Of a stretch of DNA of 64,000 nucleotides, positions 54,456 to 63,386 are shown piece after piece; the first letter of the stretch is position 1, and every line of letters starts with the position of its first letter. The position numbers were made by a program, and so were the translations under genes. Source of the DNA: Desulfolutivibrio sulfoxidireducens (GTDB taxonomy: Bacteria; Desulfobacterota; Desulfovibrionia; Desulfovibrionales; Desulfovibrionaceae); NCBI RefSeq assembly GCF_013376475.1, contig NZ_CP045508.1, forward strand, positions 3,198,001 through 3,262,000. Reading direction: 5' to 3'. The notes under the pieces were generated by a model. The model saw nothing but the letters and a program-made list of their open reading frames with translations. It did no database searches and had not been told where the DNA came from.

Positions 54456-54590
54456 GGCTCTCGATCTGACAGAACACGACCCTGGACCTGCAATGCGGCA
54501 AGATCCCTTTCGGGGTGCCGCCTCCCGGCGGGCCGAGCGGGACGACGCGCCCCGGGTTTCCGTCGCCACGGGAAAAACCCGGGCCGAGGG

Positions 54591-54619
54591 TTGACAAGGT
54601 TCCCCCGAGGGGGTAGACA
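54591..54619 (+). promoter_or_regulatory. rplM-rpsI promoter
   Basis: TTGACA (54591-54596), 17-bp spacer containing CCCCCGAGGGGG, and TAGACA (54614-54619). About 33 bp to the rplM start. A CCCGGGTTT/AAACCCGGG hairpin just upstream (54551-54583) may insulate it. Confidence 0.7.
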
Positions 54620-54651
54620 ATCCGCCTTTCGAGCACATTTAAGGAGCGGTC

Positions 54652-55080
54652 ATGAAAACGTTCTCTCCGTCCAAAAAAGATATCCAGCGCGACTGGCTTG
54701 TCGTGGACGCCTCGGACAAAATTCTGGGACGTCTGGCCAGCGCCGTGGCCGGACGCCTGCGCGGCAAGCACAAGCCCGAGTTCGTCCCGCACATGGACAC
54801 CGGCGACTTCGTGGTCATCGTCAACGCCGACAAGATCCGGTTCACCGGCAACAAGCTGGACCAGAAAAAATACTACCGCCACTCCGGCTACATCGGCGGC
54901 CTGAAGGAAACCTCGCTTCGGACCATGATGCAGACCAAGCCCGAGCAGGTGATCATGAAGGCCGTGCGCGGCATGCTCCCCAAGAACAGGCTCGGCCGGG
55001 CCATGCTCAAAAAGCTCAAGGTGTACGCCGGCACGGAGCATCCCCATACGGCCCAGCAGCCCAAACCCATCGACCTCTAA
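54652..55080 (+). CDS. rplM: 50S ribosomal protein L13
   Basis: 142 residues. [35 protein letters not shown] and [11 protein letters not shown] are L13 signatures. AAGGAGCGGTC precedes the ATG. Forms the conserved pair with rpsI, 24 bp downstream. Confidence 0.97.
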   Translation: MKTFSPSKKDIQRDWLVVDASDKILGRLASAVAGRLRGKHKPEFVPHMDTGDFVVIVNADKIRFTGNKLDQKKYYRHSGYIGGLKETSLRTMMQTKPEQVIMKAVRGMLPKNRLGRAMLKKLKVYAGTEHPHTAQQPKPIDL

Positions 55081-55104
55081 ATCCCACGTCACCGGGAGAC
55101 ACGC

Positions 55105-55497
55105 ATGAGCGAAGAGTTTTTCTACGGCACCGGCCGGCGCAAGACCGCCGTGGCCCGCACCCGCCTCTACAAAGGCAACGGCCGCATCCTGATCAACAAC
55201 CGGCCCTACGAGGAATATTTTCCCCGGCCCACCCTGCGCGTCATCGTGCGCCAAGCCCTGGCCCTGACCCGCACCGACGGCAAGTTCGACGTCAAGGTCA
55301 ACGTCTGCGGCGGAGGCATCGCCGGACAGGCCGAGGCCGTGCGCCACGGCATCGCCCGGGCGCTCCTGCACGTCGATCCCGAGTTGCGCGGCACGCTGAA
55401 AAAGGCCGGCCTGCTCACCCGCGACGCCCGCGAGAAGGAACGCAAGAAGTACGGCCAGCGCGGCGCCCGCGCCCGGTTCCAGTACTCGAAGCGTTAG
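55105..55497 (+). CDS. rpsI: 30S ribosomal protein S9
   Basis: 130 residues. [34 protein letters not shown] and the C-terminal [11 protein letters not shown], which reaches the P-site tRNA, are diagnostic. It is the last gene of its operon. Confidence 0.97.
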   Translation: MSEEFFYGTGRRKTAVARTRLYKGNGRILINNRPYEEYFPRPTLRVIVRQALALTRTDGKFDVKVNVCGGGIAGQAEAVRHGIARALLHVDPELRGTLKKAGLLTRDAREKERKKYGQRGARARFQYSKR

Positions 55498-55522
55498 TCC
55501 GGGTTTTCTCCTTCGCGTCCTC

Positions 55523-55555
55523 GGCGGAGCCGCCCCGTGCGGCTCCGCCTTTTTT
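55523..55555 (+). terminator. intrinsic terminator after rpsI
   Basis: GGCGGAGCC (55523-55531) pairs with GGCTCCGCC (55541-55549), followed by a T-run; 25 bp after the rpsI stop. Confidence 0.85.
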
Positions 55556-55743
55556 GCGTGGGGCACCGCCTTTTCGGCTTTGGCCCCGTGGCGTTTTGCC
55601 CGCCCCGCCACATTCCCATCTCCCGACAAAACCGGTATAACGCCGCAACCGCTTCATTCACGACACCCATCTGGCGCGCCCGCCCCCGACGCGGCCAGGA
55701 AAACGACCAGGAGCACACCCTGCCTGTCCGGCGTGGATCGCGC

Positions 55744-57993
55744 ATGAAACCCGCCGCCCCCCTGGCGACCTTGTTCGGCCGTCTGGCCCGGGGACGGGGG
55801 CCTTTCTTTCTGGCCGGGGTGGTCATCACCCTGTGCATGGCCGCGCTCTACGTCCTGCGCCCGACCTGGCTCCAGTTCCAGGAGCTCAAGCTCTACGACG
55901 TGACCCTGCGCAAAAAACGCCCCACCATCCAAAGCGGCCTGCCTGTGGTGGTGGACCTGGACGAGAAAAGCCTGACCACCTACGGCCAGTGGCCCTGGCC
56001 GCGCTTCCGGGTGGCATTGCTTTTGGCCCGCATCAAAGCCGCCGGGGCCCTGGCCGTTGGCCTGGACATCGTCTTTGCCGACCCCGACCGGACCTCCCCC
56101 GAGACCATGCGCCGCATGTTCCGCGAGGAACTCAAACTCGACGTCACCTTCGACGGACTCCCCGCGGCCCTTGGCGACTACGACTCGGTATTGGCCAACG
56201 TCCTGGCCGACGGCCCGTTCGTTCTGGGCTACTACTTCGACTTCTCCTCCCGGCCCGGCGCAAATCAAGCCGACGCGACGGCCTGCGCCCTTCCGGCCCT
56301 CAAGGCCGCAACCCTTCTTGCCCCCAAAGCCAAGCCCGCCGCCGAATACCTGGCCCAGGCCCCACGCGTGGTCTGCCCCCTGCCCCGGCTTTTGGACGCG
56401 GCGCCCGGGGCCGGTTTTTTCAACACCATCCCCGATCCGGACAACATCGTGCGCCGCTCGCCGCTGCTTCTGGCCCATGACGGCGCCGTCTATCCAAGCC
56501 TGGCCCTGACCGCCTCCATGCTGGCCCTGGGGGTCAAAAACGCGGTTCTGCGGGTCGGCGACGGCGGCGTGGAGTCCCTTGCCCTGCCGCTTCCCGACGG
56601 TCGAAGGCTGACCATCCCCCTGGACGGCCGGGGAAGCGTGCTGGTCAACTACCGGGGGCCAGGCGGGGCCTTCCCCCATATAAGCGCCGCCGACGTGCTC
56701 TCCGGCGCGGCCGGCCCCGAGACCCTGGACGGCAAGATCGTCTTTCTCGGCACCTCGGCCGCCGGCCTCATGGACCTGCGGGCCACCCCCACGGACCGGG
56801 CCATGCCCGGGGTGGAGGTGCATGCCACGCTGACGGACATGATCGTCACCGGCGACTTCCTCCTGCGCCCGGACTGGGCCCCGGGCCTCGAGTTCTGCTC
56901 CATTTTGGCCGTGGGTCTGGCCTCGGCCGCGCTTCTGGCCTGGACCCGGGCCGTGCTGCTCCTGATCCCCTTTCTGGGCCTGGGGCTCGGCATGTGGTTC
57001 GGGTCCAGCCAGGCCCTCTTGCGCCATAACTTCGTCATCTCCCCCATCACCCCGCTTTTGACCCTGGCGGCCAACTTCATGGTCCTGACCTTTCTCAAGT
57101 TCTGGCGCGAGGAGCGCCAAAAACGCTTCATCCACTCGGCCTTTTCCCACTACCTCTCCCCGGTCGTGGTCAACGAACTGGTGGCCTCCCCGGACCGGCT
57201 GACGCTCACCGGCGAGGAGCGCGAGGTCACGGTGCTTTTCTCCGACGTACGCGGGTTCACCAGCATGTCCGAGAAGCTCACCCCCACCCAGGTGGTGGAC
57301 CTTTTGCACCGCTACCTGACCCCCATGACCGGCATCATCACCAGCCACCTGGGAACCCTGGACAAGTTCATCGGCGACGCCATCATGGCCTTCTGGAACG
57401 CGCCCGTGGCCGTGCCCGGCCACCAGGCCAAGGCCCTTGCGGCGGCCATGGCCATGCTCCCGGAACTCGACCGCCTGAATCAGGGCTTCCTCGAGACCTA
57501 CGGCCTGCGCATCGACATCGGGGTGGGCCTGCACGCCGGCAAGGCCCGGGTGGGCAACTTCGGCTCCGAGGACCTCTTCGACTACACGGTCATCGGGGAT
57601 ACCGTGAACCTGTGCTCGCGCCTGGAGGGTCTCACGAAATATTACCACAAAAGGATCCTGGTCACGGACTCCATCGTGGCGGCCGCGCCCGAGGGGGTCT
57701 TTTTCCAGGAGGTGGACCGGGTGCTGGTCAAGGGCAAGGTCGAACCCGTGACCATCTTCGCCCCGCTCGGCCCCGAGGAACACGCGGCCCGGGAACGGGA
57801 ACTGCGCGAGGCCGCCGCCGCGCTGGCCCTGTACCGGGACGGTCGCTTCGCAGAGGCCCTGGCGGTCTACGAGGCCCTGGCCGCCGCCTACCCCGATCCC
57901 GTCCACGCCATCCAGGCCGGGCGCTGCCGAACCCTGGCCGCCACGCCGCCCCCGGGACAGTGGGACGGCGTCTTCGAACACACCAGCAAGTAG
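55744..57993 (+). CDS. CHASE2-domain class III adenylate cyclase
   Basis: 749 residues: TM (about 20-40), an extracytoplasmic CHASE2 sensor (about 40-365; LPVVVDLDEKSLTTYGQWPWPR, KIVFLGTSAAGLMDLRATP), three TM helices (about 378-450), then a cyclase catalytic domain (about 490-665). Metal-binding Asp residues lie in VLFSDVRGFT and DKFIGDAIMAFW; the Lys before FIGD favours ATP; VIGDTVNLCSRLEG carries the transition-state Asn and Arg. A TPR-like helical tail follows. It should make cAMP in response to a periplasmic signal. mnmE follows after 2 bp. Confidence 0.93.
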   Translation: MKPAAPLATLFGRLARGRGPFFLAGVVITLCMAALYVLRPTWLQFQELKLYDVTLRKKRPTIQSGLPVVVDLDEKSLTTYGQWPWPRFRVALLLARIKAAGALAVGLDIVFADPDRTSPETMRRMFREELKLDVTFDGLPAALGDYDSVLANVLADGPFVLGYYFDFSSRPGANQADATACALPALKAATLLAPKAKPAAEYLAQAPRVVCPLPRLLDAAPGAGFFNTIPDPDNIVRRSPLLLAHDGAVYPSLALTASMLALGVKNAVLRVGDGGVESLALPLPDGRRLTIPLDGRGSVLVNYRGPGGAFPHISAADVLSGAAGPETLDGKIVFLGTSAAGLMDLRATPTDRAMPGVEVHATLTDMIVTGDFLLRPDWAPGLEFCSILAVGLASAALLAWTRAVLLLIPFLGLGLGMWFGSSQALLRHNFVISPITPLLTLAANFMVLTFLKFWREERQKRFIHSAFSHYLSPVVVNELVASPDRLTLTGEEREVTVLFSDVRGFTSMSEKLTPTQVVDLLHRYLTPMTGIITSHLGTLDKFIGDAIMAFWNAPVAVPGHQAKALAAAMAMLPELDRLNQGFLETYGLRIDIGVGLHAGKARVGNFGSEDLFDYTVIGDTVNLCSRLEGLTKYYHKRILVTDSIVAAAPEGVFFQEVDRVLVKGKVEPVTIFAPLGPEEHAARERELREAAAALALYRDGRFAEALAVYEALAAAYPDPVHAIQAGRCRTLAATPPPGQWDGVFEHTSK

Positions 57994-57995
57994 CC

Positions 57996-59411
57996 ATGAA
58001 CACCCAAGACCGTCCCATTCCGGACCGGGACATGATCGTGGCCCGGGCCACGCCCCCGGGCGCGGGCGGCCTGGCCGTCATCCGGGTCAGCGGCCCGGGC
58101 TGCCGCGAGATCGCGCGACGTCTTTTTCGCTCGTCGCGGCCCGGCTTCACGGACCTGCGGCCCTACCGCCTGCACCACGGCCATTTCCTTTCCCCTGACG
58201 GCCGGCCCGTGGACGAGGTCCTGGCCGCGTTTTTGCCCGGCCCCGGCTCCTATACCGGCGAGGACACCGTGGAGATCTCCTGCCACGGCGGCCCGGCCGT
58301 GGTCGCCGGGGTCATCGCGGCGTTCACCGCCCTTGGGGCGCGCCCGGCGGAACCAGGCGAATTCACCAGACGGGCCTTTGTCAACGGCCGCCTGGACCTG
58401 TCCCAGGCCGAGGCCGTGGCCGAACTGATCGCGGCCAGAACCCGGACCCAGGCGGACATGGCCCTGGCCCGGCTGGACGGGGCCATGGGCGAGCGGGCCA
58501 GGGAACTGCGCACCGCCCTGGAAGCCCTGCGGGCCGGGGTGTGCCTGGCTGTGGATTTCCCGGAAGACGAGATGGAATGCCTGTCCCGGGAGGACTTCGC
58601 GGCCGGGGTGTCGGGCGTCGCCGGGAAGATACGCGCACTGATCGAGGTCCACGGCCGGGCCAGGCCCTGGCGGGAAGGCGCGTCCGTGGTCCTTTTCGGC
58701 CGGGTCAACGCCGGAAAGTCGCGGCTTTTCAACGCCCTTTTGGGCCGCGAACGGGCCATCGTCACCGACGTCCCGGGCACCACCCGGGATTACCTCGAAG
58801 AAACCCTGGATATTGGCGGCATGCCCGTGCGCCTTGTGGACACAGCCGGCCTGCGGCAGACCTCGGACGAGGCCGAGCGCGTGGGCCGCGACCGGGGGAC
58901 CGGACTGGCCGAGCGGGCCGATCTGGCGCTTTTCGTGGTGGACGGGTCCGTGCCGCTGCCAGGGGAGGCGGCCGACGACGACGCGAAGGAACTGGCCCTG
59001 GCCGAAAGGCTTGGCCCGTCGCGGGTCGTGGCCGTGGTGAACAAGGCCGATCTGCCGCCGGGAGCCCCGGATCCGGCGGACGTCCTTGGGGATGCGGGGT
59101 TTGCGACGGTCCGGATTTCGGCCAGGACCGGCCAGGGGTTGGACGAGCTTATGGCCGTGATCCGGGACCGACTGCTTGAGGGCGGTCCGCCGGAAGACGC
59201 GACGGTCCCGAGCCTGCGCGAGGCCGGGGCGCTGGCGGCGGCCCTGGCGGAGCTTGAGGCGCTATTGCCGGATATCGGGGCCGGCGTGCCGTATGATCTG
59301 TTGGGGGTTCGGCTGGAGATGGCGTGTGTGGAGTTGTCCGGGATAACGGGCGAGATCACATCCGACGAGGTCCTGCGATCCATTTTCGACGCGTTTTGCA
59401 TCGGAAAGTAG
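57996..59411 (+). CDS. mnmE: tRNA uridine-5-carboxymethylaminomethyl modification GTPase
   Basis: 471 residues. N-terminal folate-binding domain (IVARATPPGAGGLAVIRVSG, GPGSYTGEDTVEISCHGG), an inserted G domain (GRVNAGKSRLFN, DVPGTTRDYLEE, DTAGLR, NKAD) and the C-terminal FCIGK with the essential Cys. With MnmG it modifies U34 of some tRNAs. The P-loop reads GRVNAGKS where most have GxPNAGKS. It is co-transcribed with the cyclase by spacing. Confidence 0.95.
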   Translation: MNTQDRPIPDRDMIVARATPPGAGGLAVIRVSGPGCREIARRLFRSSRPGFTDLRPYRLHHGHFLSPDGRPVDEVLAAFLPGPGSYTGEDTVEISCHGGPAVVAGVIAAFTALGARPAEPGEFTRRAFVNGRLDLSQAEAVAELIAARTRTQADMALARLDGAMGERARELRTALEALRAGVCLAVDFPEDEMECLSREDFAAGVSGVAGKIRALIEVHGRARPWREGASVVLFGRVNAGKSRLFNALLGRERAIVTDVPGTTRDYLEETLDIGGMPVRLVDTAGLRQTSDEAERVGRDRGTGLAERADLALFVVDGSVPLPGEAADDDAKELALAERLGPSRVVAVVNKADLPPGAPDPADVLGDAGFATVRISARTGQGLDELMAVIRDRLLEGGPPEDATVPSLREAGALAAALAELEALLPDIGAGVPYDLLGVRLEMACVELSGITGEITSDEVLRSIFDAFCIGK

Positions 59412-59416
59412 GCGGG

Positions 59417-59536
59417 GTTGCCGGGGGCGAGGTTGCCGGGGTCGGGGTTGCCGGGGTCGGGGTTGCCGGGGTCGGGGTTGCCGGGGTCGGGGTTGCCGGG
59501 GTCGGGGTTGCCGGGGTCGGGGTTGCCGGGGTCGGG
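59417..59536. repeat. 15-bp minisatellite, eight copies
   Basis: GTTGCCGGGGTCGGG is repeated head to tail starting at 59417, 59432, 59447, 59462, 59477, 59492, 59507 and 59522. The first copy has GCGAG for TCGGG and the last runs into CCGTCG. It begins 5 bp after the mnmE stop. It has open frames (VAGVG repeats) but no start or other sign of coding. Confidence 0.95.
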
Positions 59537-59539
59537 GCC

Positions 59540-59599
59540 GTCGCAAACGCGGCGGCAGCACGGCTCAGCAAGGCTTCGCGCTCCCGCCGCGTTTGCGAC
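59540..59599. repeat. perfect 16-bp inverted repeat abutting the minisatellite
   Basis: GTCGCAAACGCGGCGG (59540-59555) and CCGCCGCGTTTGCGAC (59584-59599) flank a 28-bp loop. It could end mnmE transcription or be the end of a small mobile element. Confidence 0.8.
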
Positions 59600-59692
59600 A
59601 ACCCCTCCCCCGGCCAGGTCGTTTCGTTTCTCCGGGACAATCCGCGCATGACTTTTTGGCGTTAGGCCACCCGGATCAGCTCAGCTCGGGCA

Positions 59693-60316
59693 TCATTTCC
59701 AGAAAGTCCTGTGGGGAGCGGCCAATTCGTCTTCCAGTTCCGGAAAGGGACCTGCCACCAAGATGGGCTTTTGCCCCGCTTCAAAGACCGTACGACATGG
59801 CAGGTTCATAGTGGGGTTATCCTTGTTGGTGCCGGTCAGTTTTTTTAATGTGGTTTCCTCAACGCCATAGACAAGGTTTCCGATGTTAGCCCAATAAATG
59901 TTTCCAGCGCACATCACGCACGGTTCGAACGTTGTCACCAGGGTACATCCCCACAAGTAATCTGGATTGTACTGCGCAAAAGCCCGCCGTGATAGTTCTG
60001 TTTCTGCATGCTGCATCGAACTCAAATTACCCTGCTTCATCAGCATCCTATCGCCATTCGGTGCCACAAGCACTGCACCAAAGGGATGATGACCAAAATC
60101 TGCCGCTTCCTTAGCGACATCATTTGCCGCCCTCAGATATTTCAGTATCTGCTGATAGTCGAGAGGAAAGATTCTTGTGCCCGATGGTGGTTTCAAATTC
60201 TCGGATTCGGTATTTTCCACAGCAAGCACACGATGAGCTGGCAGGATGACCGTCGAAACAAGGAATGCTCCGATCGTTGCCGTAGTTTTTAAAAATTCGC
60301 GCTTTGACTTTTGCAT
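59693..60316 (-). CDS. exported CMP/dCMP deaminase-fold protein
   Basis: 207 residues in DNA of lower GC than the core genes. The zinc-deaminase motifs are MQHAETELS (HAE) and FEPCVMCAGNIYW (PCxxC), as in guanine, tRNA-adenosine or cytidine deaminases. The N-terminus SKREFLKTTATIGAFLVSTVIL looks like a Tat-type signal (KR variant of the RRxFLK motif), followed by an Ala-His-Arg-Val-Leu-Ala cleavage region. A periplasmic deaminase of this fold is unusual. ATG 60316 is chosen because it starts the signal peptide. No transporter or partner is adjacent. Confidence 0.8.
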   Translation of the reverse strand: MQKSKREFLKTTATIGAFLVSTVILPAHRVLAVENTESENLKPPSGTRIFPLDYQQILKYLRAANDVAKEAADFGHHPFGAVLVAPNGDRMLMKQGNLSSMQHAETELSRRAFAQYNPDYLWGCTLVTTFEPCVMCAGNIYWANIGNLVYGVEETTLKKLTGTNKDNPTMNLPCRTVFEAGQKPILVAGPFPELEDELAAPHRTFWK

Positions 60317-60780
60317 GACATAACCCCGATCAATCATACAAATCAAAATGTTTTGTTGCATATTTTACGTCAGAACACAGACCAGACTAAGCCTGTGGAG
60401 TTGCCCCCGCTAAACCGGACACCGCCGCCAACCCTTTGATCAACTCCAAAACCATTTTTGAACCCCCATCCCAGGGGCAGCAAGACCCAATGCCCACCAC
60501 CTCTTGAAAATCCCCCAAGAGGTCCTTGGCCTTTACCTCATACACCCATGAGGCAAGTTTGGGGAGAAAAATTCTTGCAGGAGCAAAAAGGGCCCTACCG
60601 AGCGAATCCAAGGGGTGTCCGGGACTGTCAATCGGCGTGGAAATCTGACCCCTCATCGGCGTCCAATTTTGACCCCCCTTTGGTGTTGGCGACAGGTTGA
60701 GGTGGTGGTGCGAAGTTCGGGGCCGGGGGCCAGGGGCCCCCTGGTCCCCGGCAGGTCATTGTGTGATACCATTTCCTATT
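60317..60780. other. 464-bp region of insertion-sequence debris
   Basis: No intact gene. It holds the IS21-like terminal repeats (60632-60677) and a hairpin CCGGGG-x-CCAGG/CCTGG-x-CCCCGG (60723-60751). An 89-codon minus-strand frame (60387-60656) has some protein character in its middle (AKDLLGDFQEVVGIG) but starts inside the terminal repeat; it may be a fragment of a lost gene. Confidence 0.5.
60632..60677. mobile_element. IS21-like element end: two terminal repeats
   Basis: TCGGCGTGGAAATCTGACCC (60632-60651) and TCGGCGTCCAATTTTGACCC (60656-60675) are related direct copies 24 bp apart. Multiple short repeats of the GGCGTxxAATxTTGACCC type mark the ends of IS21-family elements. No istA/istB gene follows, so this is a solo end. 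Confidence 0.5.
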
Positions 60781-61064
60781 TCAAGCGCAATAAATAGCTG
60801 CACCGGCACAGGCTCTGAAGAAACGCTGGTGTTGTACCCTGGAGGCAGTCTTGGACCGCATCCATGATTGCCTCCAGGCTCTCATGGATCGGTTGCGCAG
60901 GCTATGCCGCTTCAGCCACTGCCAGAGTCGCTCGACGGGGTTGAGTTCCGGTGAATAGGGCGGCTGGAAGAAAGACAATTTCCATGTTGGCTGGAATTAT
61001 CAAATCATCGCTCACCTGCCAGCCCGCTTGGTCCATGACGAGGGGAACCCCCTTTTTTTCAAAA
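60781..61064 (-). pseudogene. IS630-family transposase, C-terminal fragment with frameshift
   Basis: Two minus-strand frames together read GVPLVMDQAGW, IPANMEIVFLP and then, in another frame, PPYSPELNPVERLWQWLKRH, the end of the IS630/Tc1 DDE domain (last acidic residue in NPVE). Four extra bases around CCAG at the FLP/PPY junction shift the frame. The N-terminal two thirds are missing; the 5' break lies at the palindrome 61040-61079. Confidence 0.85.
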
Positions 61065-61079
61065 AAGGGGGTTCCCCTC
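61040..61079. repeat. perfect 19-bp fold-back palindrome at the transposase break
   Basis: Left arm from GAGGGGAACCCCC plus T6, right arm A6 plus GGGGGTTCCCCTC, 2-base loop. The left arm encodes GVPLV of the transposase, so the right arm is an inverted copy of the first bases of the surviving fragment. Confidence 0.85.
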
Positions 61080-61204
61080 TCCCGATTGCAGTATTTTTCA
61101 TCCGCCACTTTTTTCGATCATCCTGGCACTGCTTCTGCATCATGTGACGGCGAGGGCACAAATCTCCGCCGTGGGGGTGGAGGCATGACGCATGGGGAGG
61201 GGCG

Positions 61205-62197
61205 ATGGGTTCACCACAGAGGAGTTTTACCCAAAGATTCCGAATAGTTTCTTCAGATTGGCCGGACAAGTCGGCACCGGTGATCCGGCCGTCGGTATTT
61301 CGTCCCGGCCCGCTCATGGAGGATATCGAGCGGTTATCGCGTCCGGAGGTGGTCTTATCGAACGAGGCCATCATGAATGTGCTGGTGAAATATTTTCATG
61401 CGTACATTTATCCGGGATCGGAGTCCCACGCGGTGTCACTGGATGAGATATCCGAGCTTTTCTGGCGGTTTTGCGGTTTATGGTGGGAGAGGGGGGAGGT
61501 CAAGCCCGATGATTTAGGATTGAGGGGAACGGCGGGGTATGCGCTTCGGATGTTGGCGGATCTGCCCAAGACGGGACATATTTTCCGGTCCATAGCCGGT
61601 CGGCCGACGATGAAGGGTACGGTTCGGGACGGGTATGTGGGTCTGGACATGGGCACGGGCACGGGGATTTTGCTTGTGGCGGCATACGTGCAGGCCAGGA
61701 GGCACGGGGTTGTGCGGCCGGAGCTGATGGGGGTGGAGTATGACACGGTGGTGGCCGAGCGTACCGGTCTTCTGCTTGGCCGATTGGGTGTGGGTCGGGT
61801 CGTGGCGGCCGACGCCCGGGACGTGTCGGCGTATTCCGATGTTCTGGTCCAGCCGGTGAATTTCGTGGCCAACGAGACGATCCCGGCCATGACCCAGCGC
61901 ATGCAGTCGGAGCATTTTTCCGAGATCCACGCGGCGCTTTTCCAGGCGGGGGCGCAGTGGCTTCGGGAGACGGTCTTTTTCCCGGAGGTTCTGGTGGCGG
62001 TGGAGCCGCGAAGCGACGCCTCGGTGGTGCTTTCACGGCAGAACCGGTTTCAGATACCGAAGTATTACAGAAGGTTGAATGTCTATCCCCGGGCCATGAT
62101 CCTGGAGGGCCGGCTGACGGGTCTGTCCAGGCTGGGAAAGGATTTCACCGGGCTGGTTCCGGCCCAGGTACGGCGTTTTTTGCCCCGGCGCTGGTAG
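61205..62197 (+). CDS. SAM-dependent methyltransferase-like protein
   Basis: 330 residues (292 if ATG 61316 is used). GYVGLDMGTGTGILLVAAY is a Rossmann SAM-binding loop, and LMGVEYDTVVAERTGLLLGRLG the acidic second strand; VVAADARDV follows, then VNFVANETIPAM in the position of motif IV. Family and target are not recognised; the layout recalls small-molecule or protein-arginine-type methyltransferases. Start 61205 has GGGAGGGG upstream, but the first 37 codons look poor, and the true start may be 61316. Confidence 0.65.
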   Translation: MGSPQRSFTQRFRIVSSDWPDKSAPVIRPSVFRPGPLMEDIERLSRPEVVLSNEAIMNVLVKYFHAYIYPGSESHAVSLDEISELFWRFCGLWWERGEVKPDDLGLRGTAGYALRMLADLPKTGHIFRSIAGRPTMKGTVRDGYVGLDMGTGTGILLVAAYVQARRHGVVRPELMGVEYDTVVAERTGLLLGRLGVGRVVAADARDVSAYSDVLVQPVNFVANETIPAMTQRMQSEHFSEIHAALFQAGAQWLRETVFFPEVLVAVEPRSDASVVLSRQNRFQIPKYYRRLNVYPRAMILEGRLTGLSRLGKDFTGLVPAQVRRFLPRRW

Positions 62198-62216
62198 CGC
62201 GGCGGGCCGCGCTATT

Positions 62217-62729
62217 TTATCTCTTTTTCAGGTACTGTTCGATCGCCTGCCTGTGATCTGCCACGTAACGGCAGCTTGGTTCCTTGCCGCACTTCCGGCA
62301 TGTCAAATCGTAGGCGGAATTGATGGTTCCGCATTGTGGGCAGGCATAGTTTTCCCTGATCTCCTCGAGCCATTGCCCGCAGCCGACGGACCTGATCCGG
62401 CCGAGATTGGCCCAAAGCCCGATCCGATGCGGCATTGCGGCCTGAAACCGTTTCAGGTCTTCGCAGGGATATTCTTCGCACTCGCCGCAGAAGTCGATGC
62501 CCCGCTGCGCCGCGCAGGCGGACATTCCGCACGTCCCGCAGTAGGGGAGCCTTTTCTCCGACCGGCACCCATGGCACCTGCTTTCCTCCACCGGCCAATT
62601 TCGTTGGGCGGCAAGCCGTTTCAACCTTTCCGGGTCTTCATTGGCGGCAATGAACCAGGAGCACGCCGCACAGTAAAGGCCGCACACGGCCGCCAACTCA
62701 TTGGGAATCTTCTCCGTTTCCCTGTGCAT
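62217..62729 (-). CDS. DUF3795 cysteine-rich protein with C-terminal zinc ribbon
   Basis: 170 residues. CGLYCAACSWFI, CHGC, YCGTC, and CGECEEYPCEDL are the DUF3795 cysteine pattern, likely metal-binding. A second module, CPQCGTINSAYDLTCRKCG, is a zinc ribbon. Function is unknown. Convergent with the methyltransferase gene, 19 bp apart. Confidence 0.85.
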   Translation of the reverse strand: MHRETEKIPNELAAVCGLYCAACSWFIAANEDPERLKRLAAQRNWPVEESRCHGCRSEKRLPYCGTCGMSACAAQRGIDFCGECEEYPCEDLKRFQAAMPHRIGLWANLGRIRSVGCGQWLEEIRENYACPQCGTINSAYDLTCRKCGKEPSCRYVADHRQAIEQYLKKR

Positions 62730-62753
62730 GGCAGCCCTCGTCCTCCCGTCCTG

Positions 62754-63179
62754 TCAATATTTGAGCGTGATGGCGATCGCCTGATCGGGCGTATCGAGGG
62801 TGATCCCGCTTGTGTCAAACAAGGGCGAGCCTGCCGGATTGTTTGACAGCCCGTACCCTTTCTTGGGAATCCCGAAGATATTTTTTTCGAGTACCCCGGA
62901 CAGGTCGTTGTCATGGAACATGGCCACCGCGTAGGACCCGAACGGGAGCGCGGCGAATGTGACCACGGCTTTGCGGTCTTTTATCGCCACCTTCTCCCTG
63001 CGAACGGCCTTGCTCGTGTCGTATGGAAATCCGGCGGCATCGGCAAAGACGCTGACCATGGCAAGGCCAGTGTCATTCTGAAAACCTTCCATGGTAACGG
63101 TGAGGTTTCCAGTGCTGTCGCTTCCCCAGGCCGGGACACCGATCATCAGGACGATGAGGAGACATGCCGCCAATCTCAT
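62754..63179 (-). CDS. exported DUF2141 protein
   Basis: 141 residues with a signal peptide (AACLLIVLMIGVPAWG). NLTVTMEGFQNDTGLAMVSVF, and LPFGSYAVAMFHDNDLSGVLEKN with GIPKKGYGLSNN, are the DUF2141 hallmarks. It is a periplasmic or secreted beta protein of unknown role. Confidence 0.88.
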   Translation of the reverse strand: MRLAACLLIVLMIGVPAWGSDSTGNLTVTMEGFQNDTGLAMVSVFADAAGFPYDTSKAVRREKVAIKDRKAVVTFAALPFGSYAVAMFHDNDLSGVLEKNIFGIPKKGYGLSNNPAGSPLFDTSGITLDTPDQAIAITLKY

Positions 63180-63386
63180 GGTGTGCCCTCATTAAAGTAA
63201 GCGCTTCAGGACAGTTCCCGCGGCAGATGATCGATTTCCGGCCGCGGGACCTTTGACCGGCCATCCATACAAATCACGGATACCCCCCCGGCCTTGCCGG
63301 GGCATGCCCCTCTTTTCCCAAAACGGTCGTACTCCTGAAGGTCGCGGCACTCGTGTCGCGCCTCCACGGATTTCGGGAAGATGACC

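Noticed and set aside
54157-55629. 490-codon minus-strand frame ending in BrnT
   Set aside because: The upstream 400 codons are antisense to rplM and rpsI; BrnT starts at 54420 behind its own promoter.
59324-59665. Coding gene made of VAGVG repeats
   Set aside because: The frame comes from the 15-bp minisatellite and overlaps mnmE antiparallel or in other frames; no start or ribosome site.
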